Shown here: positions 58,300 to 64,000 of the stretch, in pieces
How positions within the stretch are numbered: the stretch's first letter is position 1
Layout: every line of letters begins with the position of its first letter
Assembly: GCF_016056295.1 (NCBI RefSeq)
Contig: NZ_JAECZB010000062.1
Coordinates: 3,867-67,866 of the forward strand
Reading direction: 5' to 3'
DNA length: 64,000 bases
Source: Atlanticothrix silvestris CENA357
GTDB taxonomy: Bacteria; Cyanobacteriota; Cyanobacteriia; Cyanobacteriales; Nostocaceae
Translations under genes and position numbers: made by a program
Notes under the pieces: model-generated
The model's database searches: none
Told to the model about the DNA's origin: nothing
What the model saw: only the letters and a program-made list of their open reading frames with translations

Positions 58300-58456
58300 A
58301 ATGGTCAAATGCTGACTTCTTGATTGGTGAGTACCAAACTCAGACGTTTAGCTAATTCTTGTGGGTTTAAATGAGATATATTTTTGCCTAATAGTTGCAC
58401 TTCACCGCATATTAGTGATTGCATTCCAGCGATCGCAGTAATTTAGATTTACCCTT
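58300..58456 (-). pseudogene. Remnant of a FecE/BtuD-like ABC transporter ATPase
   Basis: On the minus strand a Walker A tail GKSKLLR (58436-58456) shifts frame into TAIAGMQSLICGEVQLLGKN and NPQELAKRLSLVLT, the segment after Walker A in cobalamin/siderophore importer ATPases (TIAGMQ...GEVxLxGxxL...LAKxLAVVLT). Everything before and after is missing. It lies at the downstream end of genes headed by a cobalamin riboswitch, consistent with a lost B12 or siderophore importer. Confidence 0.6.
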
Positions 58457-58463
58457 TAATAAT

Positions 58464-59324
58464 TTAAACTTTTTTTGATAACTGCCAGAGTTGGATAGAA
58501 TAACACAGGTGGCTCTCAAAAATAGCACGCGCTGCTAACCCCTCGACAATCGACTTTTCTAGCCAGCGCTTAAATGCCCATTGACCAAGTGCGTGTAACG
58601 GTGGAACTGCGATCGCCACAACATCAGCAATATATTTAACAGTTGTTAGCCCAAAAGTACGGAAGTTATTAACACACAAATCAATCGTTGGCGCAATATG
58701 AGTTGAAATGTCTTCAGTCTTAATTAACTGAAAGCCAGACTGTTCTAACGCCGTTTGGAGTTCACTGGCGACATGACAATTAGAAAAAATACCTTTTTGG
58801 TATTCAGCATTGTAACGCATCATGTCTGCAAGCAACAGGTAGCCACCACTACCCAATAAACGAGCTGCACCTTGAGCTAAATCAAAAGATGCAATATATT
58901 GACTGCTTTCGCTCAATAAGATCAAGTCGTAAGAGTTTAATGTGTGAAAATCTTCAAATCTCGTTAAGTAGAAAGGTACTTGACCATTGGTATTTTTAAC
59001 AAACCTCTCTTGCTGGAGTGCATCAGGTGCTAATCCTTCAACAGTGAAACCGCGATCGCATAAGTATACTGCGTTACCACCAATACCACAGCCGACATCA
59101 AGCACAGTTTTTATCTTTTCTGGAATAAAACTCAAAAGTTTAGCTGTATATGCTTCCTGAGCCACACGCAAACGAGTTATAGTTAATTCTTCACCCTGAG
59201 TAGGCAGTGGTTCCCAATATCCGTAATGGAGATAGGACGAATTTGTGAGTCCCATGTAATAATCTATCGCCGCATTTTGGTAGCGAGTTGGTTTCGGAAT
59301 ATTGATTGATTTTGTGTTGAGCAT
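58464..59324 (-). CDS. Class I SAM-dependent methyltransferase
   Basis: A 286-residue enzyme with motif I VLDVGCGIGGNAVYLCDRGF near residue 91, an acidic VEGLAPD motif II, and YDLILLSESSQYI. The N-terminal YYMGLTNSSYLHYGYW is typical of small-molecule methyltransferases of the tocopherol/sterol type. The substrate is unknown. It is the second complete gene behind the cobalamin riboswitch and ends 8 bases before an ABC-ATPase remnant. B12 control of a methyltransferase would be notable. Confidence 0.82.
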   Translation of the reverse strand: MLNTKSINIPKPTRYQNAAIDYYMGLTNSSYLHYGYWEPLPTQGEELTITRLRVAQEAYTAKLLSFIPEKIKTVLDVGCGIGGNAVYLCDRGFTVEGLAPDALQQERFVKNTNGQVPFYLTRFEDFHTLNSYDLILLSESSQYIASFDLAQGAARLLGSGGYLLLADMMRYNAEYQKGIFSNCHVASELQTALEQSGFQLIKTEDISTHIAPTIDLCVNNFRTFGLTTVKYIADVVAIAVPPLHALGQWAFKRWLEKSIVEGLAARAIFESHLCYSIQLWQLSKKV

Positions 59325-59342
59325 TAAGGAATAAAGTAGGTT

Positions 59343-59849
59343 TTAAGGCATTAAACTGGGTTGAAATTCTTCCCAGCGTTTGTAAACTTGTTCGTAGCAA
59401 TCGGGTGGAGTAATTTTCAGATTGTGTAAAAAATTCACCTCAATCTGAGGCTCAGCCTTCTCAAGGTTCGCGTAGCGTGTTGCAGACAGACGCTGAGTGA
59501 ACAGCACCAAAACAATGTCTTGATAGGGACTGTATGTTGCGACTGCTGGGATAATAGATGAAATTATTGATGAGTTAGATGATTGTAATATATCTTTACA
59601 ATCTTGACGCGATCGCCAGTAAAAACCAATCAGATCAGAGGGAATAAATTGGAGGGTGAAGGGAACTAGATCAAACTTGGTAGTTGTCGAGTGAGTAACT
59701 TGAGTATCCACACCACAAATAACCACTCCTCGTCCAAATGACTGAAATCCTTTCCATGCTGTATAACCGATTATCAGCAGATTACTATGGATAAAACTGT
59801 TTTGCCAGTAGCCAAAATTTCCTTGCCAGACACTATCAGATGGTCGCAT
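59343..59849 (-). CDS. Hypothetical protein (168 residues) behind a cobalamin riboswitch
   Basis: No family is recognised. The frame is intact and starts inside the end of the DUF1636 stub (14-base overlap), so translation may be coupled. The product has a few hydrophobic stretches (FGRGVVICGVD, IGFYWRSR) and ends EEFQPSLMP. The next gene, a methyltransferase, starts 18 bases downstream. Its N-terminal codons may derive from DNA inserted when the stub was created. Confidence 0.5.
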   Translation of the reverse strand: MRPSDSVWQGNFGYWQNSFIHSNLLIIGYTAWKGFQSFGRGVVICGVDTQVTHSTTTKFDLVPFTLQFIPSDLIGFYWRSRQDCKDILQSSNSSIISSIIPAVATYSPYQDIVLVLFTQRLSATRYANLEKAEPQIEVNFLHNLKITPPDCYEQVYKRWEEFQPSLMP

Positions 59850-59913
59850 TCACTTGCTCCCAAATACTGCCACAAGTTGTACAGGCAAATAAAGTATGTT
59901 GTTTATTGATCAT
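59836..59913 (-). pseudogene. N-terminal stub of a DUF1636 protein
   Basis: ATG 59913 opens 25 codons, MINKQHTLFACTTCGSIWEQ then a stop at 59836. The CxxC in LFACTTCGSIW is the N-terminal hallmark of DUF1636, small metal-site proteins that are often B12-riboswitch controlled. The remaining roughly 100 residues are missing. The next reading frame begins within its last codons. Confidence 0.6.
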
Positions 59914-60129
59914 TGAGGTTGAAGTATGTAGGATTAAGTCCGAATCGCAGACATAGGATTATGTTGCAGTGGTGCAACTGCAACATAGCTACGAGTAGAT
60001 TTTGCAAAAGCTTTCACCCCCGCATAAAACTAGCGCAACATGCCTATAACCTCATACCCATAAGTGAGCTATAGCTTATCTTTGGCACTACGAGAGCGTA
60101 AAACTGATGTATGGTGGAAATATTTATAG
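59914..60129. other. Leader between riboswitch and first codon
   Basis: Transcribed leader on the minus strand. It contains an inverted repeat, TGTTGCAGT near 59960-59968 with ACTGCAACAT near 59975-59985, a possible expression-platform or attenuator hairpin. No gene is seen. Confidence 0.4.
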
Positions 60130-60305
60130 CAGTATTCACCTGTACCTCGCAGATGGGTGTGAGTTGGTCTTGTGACTTTCGGCGGGCATTCTGACTTTGA
60201 GGCATAAGGCTCATTACAGCTGCGGGACAGCGACGGATTTACACCGAACTTTCCCCCTTGCGTCTGATGGCTGACTCCCACCAGAACCGAGTTGATTACT
60301 GACCT
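60130..60305 (-). promoter_or_regulatory. Cobalamin (B12) riboswitch
   Basis: Read on the minus strand the segment contains, in order, GTTCTGGTGGGAGTCAG, GGGGGAAAGTTCGGTG, AAATCCGTCGCTGTCCCGC, AGCTGTAATGAG, and AAAGTCAGAATGCCCGCC. These are the conserved elements of the AdoCbl aptamer including the B12 box. The aptamer core spans about 60165-60295. It would repress the genes from 59913 downward when cobalamin is abundant. Confidence 0.9.
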
Positions 60306-60729
60306 AATAATAGCATAATAATGATGCTGAATTTCAGCAGTTACTTAAAACGTCAAGGTCATCCAAAGCGTATTAAAATTAAGAAAAGCTAGGGCGATCG
60401 CATAATTAGGATAAAAAGTAAGACTGAACACTAGGCATCGCCAAATACTTAGAAAAAATCTTAATTTTGTTTACCAAAACTTCAATTAATTAAATTTACT
60501 TGACCATTTAGACTTAACTTTTTTATCCCACGTTGTTGAATCAATTCGTACCAATGGCTACTGTTATTCCCATAATAATTAATAAAACTTGCTATAGATA
60601 AGTTTTTTCTATAATCATCCAAATGGTAGAAGCAAAATCTATCTTATAAGAGATGTTAAAACTTATAATATTTTCCAAAATGGTATAAGGATTCTTAGAA
60701 AACCTATCTGTAATTTTTAGGGAAAAACA
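60306..60729. other. AT-rich intergenic spacer
   Basis: It must hold the riboswitch promoter (minus strand) and the promoter of the holin-like gene (plus strand). A GCGATCGC-like site lies near 60394. No gene is recognised. Confidence 0.5.
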
Positions 60730-61131
60730 ATGTTGGGAACATTTCTAACAGCCATAGCTACGGCACTTAGTTTATTAATTGTTGATCTAGTTGTACCAGG
60801 CGTTAATATTGCTAATTTTCCAGCGGCTTTAATTGCTGCTTTAGTAATTGGTTTAATTAACGGTTCAGTGAAGCCTGTTCTTTCTACTCTTTCTTTACCA
60901 CTAAACTTTCTGACATTAGGAACATTTTCGCTTATTGTCAACGGTTTGTGCTTCTGGTTAGCATCAGTCTTGGTTCCTGGGTTCGCAGTTCGTGGAATTA
61001 TTGCTTTTCTTTTGGGGCCCGTGATTTTATCTTTTGCTAGCACGTTTATTAACAATTACTTTGTCGAAAAGAATCTTGCTTTAAACAGCAGCCAAGATAT
61101 CAACACTAAAGGTGAACTACCCTCTAGATAA
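60730..61131 (+). CDS. Phage-holin-4-like small membrane protein (second copy)
   Basis: A 133-residue membrane protein with four hydrophobic helices and a polar tail. It shares with the protein at 23648 the plan LxIAALVIGLINGSVKPVLSTLSLPLNFLTLGTFSLIVN. The family name does not imply lysis. It precedes a Pmp3-like gene on the same strand by 148 bases, so a stress-related membrane role is plausible but unproven. Confidence 0.82.
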   Translation: MLGTFLTAIATALSLLIVDLVVPGVNIANFPAALIAALVIGLINGSVKPVLSTLSLPLNFLTLGTFSLIVNGLCFWLASVLVPGFAVRGIIAFLLGPVILSFASTFINNYFVEKNLALNSSQDINTKGELPSR

Positions 61132-61279
61132 GTATGAACTTGGGTGGAAACCTCAGTTAAGTCAAATAAATATTCTACCCAAACAATCTCTAATGAAGAT
61201 GACCACTTTAGGTTGATTTCTTAAGGTTACATCTGGAAGAGAATGTCATTAAACAAAGTCAAAACATCGTAATAAAGTC

Positions 61280-61471
61280 ATGAAATTAGTTCGTTTTCTT
61301 TTAGGTTTACTTGTGCCTCCTTTAGGCGTTTTTCTGACTGTTGGAATTGGCCCAACTTTTGTGATTAATATTTTACTCACACTTTTAGGTTGGCTTCCCG
61401 GTAGTATTCATGCAATCTGGGTAATTGCTAAGCATGAAGAAAATATGAGTAGACAAGGAGATATCTACTAA
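61280..61471 (+). CDS. YqaE/Pmp3-family small membrane protein
   Basis: A 63-residue protein with two hydrophobic helices and the family signature LLGLLVPPLGVFLTVG near residue 8, then INILLTLLGWLPGSIHAIWVI. Members are stress-induced proteolipids that affect membrane potential in plants, yeast and bacteria. It has no strong ribosome-binding site. The gene is intact. Confidence 0.88.
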   Translation: MKLVRFLLGLLVPPLGVFLTVGIGPTFVINILLTLLGWLPGSIHAIWVIAKHEENMSRQGDIY

Positions 61472-61857
61472 AGTTCTCGGTTAGATTTAACGGGGAGGGA
61501 GAGGTCTGTCGAACTCACGTCAAGTTAATAGGTTGGGTAATATCCAACCTATTTTTATTTTATGAAGAAGGTAATGTAGAATCTTCTCTGAGAATAAGGT
61601 AACGTGAGTTCGACAAGTCTTATTTGACCTCTCCCCCAACCCCTCTCCGACACGGAGAGAGGAGCAAAAAGCTGAATTTTTCGTTGCTCCTCCCTTTCCG
61701 TTACGGAGAGTGAGGGAGTGAGAGGTTCATCGAACTCACGTTAAGGTAAAAGTCTAATTTTTTAATGGGCGAAATAAAAATAAAAATCCACAGACATACT
61801 TTAAGTCTTAGTAAAATCTGTGGTGAAAGTTCTTGAATTTGAGAAAGTTAAAAAGGC
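61472..61857. repeat. Repeat-rich spacer with three CGAACTCACGT copies
   Basis: GTCGAACTCACGT at 61508-61520 is inverted at 61602-61614 (ACGTGAGTTCGAC), and a third copy (CGAACTCACGTT) is at 61731-61742. Between them lie hairpins GGTTGG...CCAACC (61531-61549) and CCTCTCCG-ACA-CGGAGAGAGG (61642-61662). It has the look of nested dispersed palindromic elements. No gene is seen. Confidence 0.75.
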
Positions 61858-62673
61858 TTATTTATGAACATGATCTTTTTGTTGATCAGCAGGTTCTTTT
61901 TCTTTAAACAAATCTGCTGTTGCTAGCAGTAGTTCTCTGAGAGTTTGTTTTATTTGACGTTCTTTTTTAGCTAAAGATGTACCTGCTTCACCCAGTTTAT
62001 CTTCTAATTGCGCCCGCTTTTGTTCTATCTGTATAGCTACCGATTCGGCTTGCGGACGAGCTTGATCATACCAGTTTTTTGCCTCGTCAAGATAGTCTTT
62101 AACTTCTTCAGAACGTCCACCATAACGGGCAGCTAAGTTAGCTCTAACAATAGCTAGTTGCGCTTGTAATTGAGCATAACGTTTCTTGAGTAAAGCTACT
62201 TCTTCACTGTTTTTGACACTACTGACAGCAGATTCAATTATAGTTTTATTATCCGCAGTTTCTTGTTTACCGGTTTCTTCAATTTCTGCTAAGATTCCAT
62301 CAACTTCTTGCTGGAGTTGTTCTTCTTCGTTATCGAGTTGAGCTTGCAGTTTTTTGACTTCTGCTTGAGTTTCAACAATAGCCATGTGTCTTTTGCTATT
62401 AACTCCTTCCAAGGCACCTTCAATTGATGCTGTCACATCTTCTTTGAATTCTGTACCTTTGTCTTGTAAGTTTTCAACGACAGCAGAAACAGCATCCTTC
62501 ACAAGGGTACGAATTTCGGTGGAGCCTGCTTTAAACTCTGAAGCCACCTGAGAAACTGCGGCTTTAACAATTTCACGAATCCGTTCAGTTCTTAACTGTC
62601 CAGTTTCTTTGACTTGTTGTAGGTCTGTTTGAATTTTTTCTTTGATATTATTAGGCATTTTCAACTCTGGCAA
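61858..62673 (-). CDS. Helical coiled-coil protein of unknown function
   Basis: A 271-residue, highly charged, almost entirely helical protein with no signal peptide. The N-terminal half has amphipathic 11-residue-like repeats (VKAAVSQVASEFKAGSTEIR, VKDAVSAVVENLQDKGTEFK) reminiscent of LEA/apolipoprotein helices. The middle is a long coiled coil (VETQAEVKKLQAQLDNEEEQ). Similar proteins are widespread in filamentous cyanobacteria without assigned function (general knowledge). It may be a structural or desiccation-related protein, which is inference only. Confidence 0.75.
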   Translation of the reverse strand: MPELKMPNNIKEKIQTDLQQVKETGQLRTERIREIVKAAVSQVASEFKAGSTEIRTLVKDAVSAVVENLQDKGTEFKEDVTASIEGALEGVNSKRHMAIVETQAEVKKLQAQLDNEEEQLQQEVDGILAEIEETGKQETADNKTIIESAVSSVKNSEEVALLKKRYAQLQAQLAIVRANLAARYGGRSEEVKDYLDEAKNWYDQARPQAESVAIQIEQKRAQLEDKLGEAGTSLAKKERQIKQTLRELLLATADLFKEKEPADQQKDHVHK

Positions 62674-62921
62674 TTTAGCTAATTTGGATAAAATTTTCTA
62701 GACATAATGTCACTCTTCTATTATGGCGTATGCCTTTTGGATCAGGAACTTCCTTTAGATAGAAAATATTTTTTATTTATCAATGTTGGAAAAATTAGTA
62801 CATCATATACATATTCTTCGTGTTCCCTGTTCTATACCTACACATACAAGTAAGTTAAAAATTAAAGCAGGCTACTATATGAGATGATAAGTATTGGTTG
62901 TTAATAAGTGATAATTAATTT

Positions 62922-63146
62922 ATGTGGCAAGTGAATATTTCTTGTTCAGGTGATGCGTGGAAGCGTTATGCAATTGACTTTAAAGCAACGGCAGAAAAGT
63001 ATCAAGGCGAACTGATTGGTTCCAAGAAAATGCCAGACGGAACGCGAATTATGGCGTACAAAATTGAGGATGTCAGCGATGCCGAAGCTTTTCAGGAAGA
63101 TTGTGTAAATTTTACAGGATTTACAGCAGATTTTGAATCCTTGTAG
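62922..63146 (+). CDS. Hypothetical small protein (74 residues)
   Basis: An intact 74-codon frame 39 bases before the cytochrome gene and on the same strand. The product is acidic, alternating strands and helices (MWQVNISCSGDAWKRY, GTRIMAYKIEDVSDAEAFQE), with no signal peptide. No family is recognised. It could be co-transcribed with the cytochrome. Confidence 0.5.
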   Translation: MWQVNISCSGDAWKRYAIDFKATAEKYQGELIGSKKMPDGTRIMAYKIEDVSDAEAFQEDCVNFTGFTADFESL

Positions 63147-63185
63147 TATTAACTTTGGCACTTTATTAGGATCAGGAATAGCTAA

Positions 63186-63521
63186 ATGAAAAAATTCGTT
63201 ACCTTAGTATTACTAACGTTATTATTGTTAACAAGTAGTTTTACATTACCTGCGATCGCAGTTGAGCCAACCGATGGCGCACAAATATTTAGCGTACATT
63301 GCGCTGGTTGTCATATCAACGGCAGTAACATTATTAGAAGGGGTAAAAATTTAAAAAAGTCAGCCCTCAAGAAATACGGTATGGATTCAATAGAGGCGAT
63401 CGCATCTATTGTCACTAATGGTAAAAATAATATGTCAGCCTACAAAGACCGCCTCACCAAAGAGCAAATTCAATCTGTCGCTGCTTATGTTCTCGAACAA
63501 GCTGAAACAGGGTGGCATTAA
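63186..63521 (+). CDS. petJ: Cytochrome c6-like protein
   Basis: A 111-residue exported c-type cytochrome. The signal peptide runs to about residue 26 (LPAIAVEP). The haem site is CAGCH, preceded by IFSVH. The sixth ligand Met is in GKNNMSAYKDRL, and the C-terminal helix is IQSVAAYVLEQAETGW. The core NIIRRGKNLKKSALKKYGMDS differs from classical c6 and resembles the c6B/c6C subgroups, so photosynthetic electron donation to PSI should not be assumed. AGGA precedes the ATG. Confidence 0.88.
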   Translation: MKKFVTLVLLTLLLLTSSFTLPAIAVEPTDGAQIFSVHCAGCHINGSNIIRRGKNLKKSALKKYGMDSIEAIASIVTNGKNNMSAYKDRLTKEQIQSVAAYVLEQAETGWH

Positions 63522-63618
63522 AAGTAGTTGACATTTAGAACTTGGTAGTTTTTGAATTACTATCTTTTTGAATTAAGAATTTATTTCTTAAGTTATACAT
63601 AAAATAAGAATTTTTACA

Positions 63619-64000
63619 ATGAATCTACCAGCCCAAAGCCGCCTTCAATTTATTCCCGATTTAAATATTTGTCGAACATTAATATGGTATGTGGCAAGTA
63701 TCTGGTGGACACGGACGCATCAACCCACGAACTGCCATTCAAACTATGTTTCAGTATGTGGATGCAGGTTTTACTACTTGGGAATTTCCGCCGTCAAATG
63801 ATTGCTAAGTGTGGACAAGAAGCGTTAGCTAACGTGCAAGCCTTTACAAAGTGGGTACATCGTCCCGGTAATAATGACGAATAACTGGTCGAAGAAAATG
63901 CTAAAAATAGCATCGCATAGATGCAATATCTCGCAAATCACAGGATTTATATCAAATAATCGGCGATTGTGGCAACGAATCTCGGCGATAAACAATACTT
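63619..64000 (+). pseudogene. Broken aldo/keto reductase
   Basis: Three frames carry successive pieces: NLPAQSRLQFIPDLNICRTL (63622 on), then WQVSGGHGRINPRTAIQTMF and YVDAGFTTWEF in a second frame, then FRRQMIAKCGQEALANVQAF and TKWVHRPG in a third. This order matches the N-terminal third of a cyanobacterial aldo/keto reductase. At least two frameshifts plus a deletion (about 20 residues between TTWEF and FRRQ) are needed. The remains probably continue beyond the window. Confidence 0.7.

Noticed and set aside
60069-60281. 70-codon minus-strand frame
   Set aside because: It is the cobalamin riboswitch read as protein.

Overview
The window looks like a chromosomal segment from a heterocyst-forming cyanobacterium (Nostocales; Nostoc/Anabaena-like). 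The evidence is frequent GCGATCGC (HIP1) octamers, AT-rich spacers full of short dispersed palindromes, and gene families typical of that group: scytonemin and mycosporine genes, an Anabaena sensory rhodopsin transducer, cytochrome bd and a c6-like cytochrome. No taxon can be fixed from the sequence alone. An unusual number of broken genes suggests a genome that is losing accessory functions.

Layout. (1) 1-3.3 kb: a D,D-carboxypeptidase whose 3' end lies in a 55-bp duplication, a MITE-like element, remnants of a UrtA-like gene, and a small VOC protein. (2) 3.85-8.27 kb: a decayed biosynthetic cluster containing an acyl-CoA dehydrogenase, a stand-alone amino-acid adenylating enzyme (proline predicted), a carrier protein fused to an alpha/beta hydrolase, and a methyltransferase cut off against a truncated AhpD-like gene. 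Every member carries a lesion. (3) 9.6-13.1 kb: the intact mycosporine core mysA-mysB-mysC, preceded by 1.4 kb of non-coding DNA with two diverged repeats and lacking an adjacent mysD/mysE ligase. (4) 13.9-26.6 kb: a GGDEF-EAL protein with a degenerate GGDEF motif, cydAB, a sucrase/ferredoxin-like protein, an ABC exporter, a GNAT acetyltransferase, the sensory rhodopsin transducer (with only the last codons of the opsin gene left upstream), a holin-like membrane protein, a lipoprotein-type superoxide dismutase and a ferric-reductase-like flavoprotein.

(5) 26.8-53.4 kb: about 26.6 kb of co-directional minus-strand genes forming a complete scytonemin locus: scyA-B-C-D-E-F, eboA-B-C, a glycosyltransferase, tyrA, a dsbA-like gene, eboD-E-F, then trpE(G)-trpC-trpA-trpB-trpD and a DAHP synthase. 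The aromatic genes supply tryptophan and p-hydroxyphenylpyruvate precursors. ScyB and ScyA make and couple the keto acids and ScyC cyclises the product. The Ebo proteins are implicated in moving the precursor to the periplasm, where ScyD/E/F, all exported and all with PEP-CTERM-like tails, would finish the pigment. A divergent PAS histidine kinase and an AraC-type response regulator (54.8-57.6 kb) lie across a 1.35-kb intergenic region that contains operator-like inverted repeats and two similar tiny hydrophobic reading frames.

(6) 57.7-64 kb: a remodelled operon behind a cobalamin riboswitch (DUF1636 stub, unknown protein, methyltransferase, ABC-ATPase remnant), a second holin-like protein with a Pmp3-like peptide, a coiled-coil protein, a c6-like cytochrome and a broken aldo/keto reductase.

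The common thread is light and oxidative-stress protection: two chemically unrelated UV-sunscreen pathways within 45 kb, with a photoreceptor transducer, superoxide dismutase and cytochrome bd between them. The least ordinary items are the decayed proline-activating cluster, the opsin remnant, the scytonemin promoter architecture, and the rebuilt riboswitch operon.
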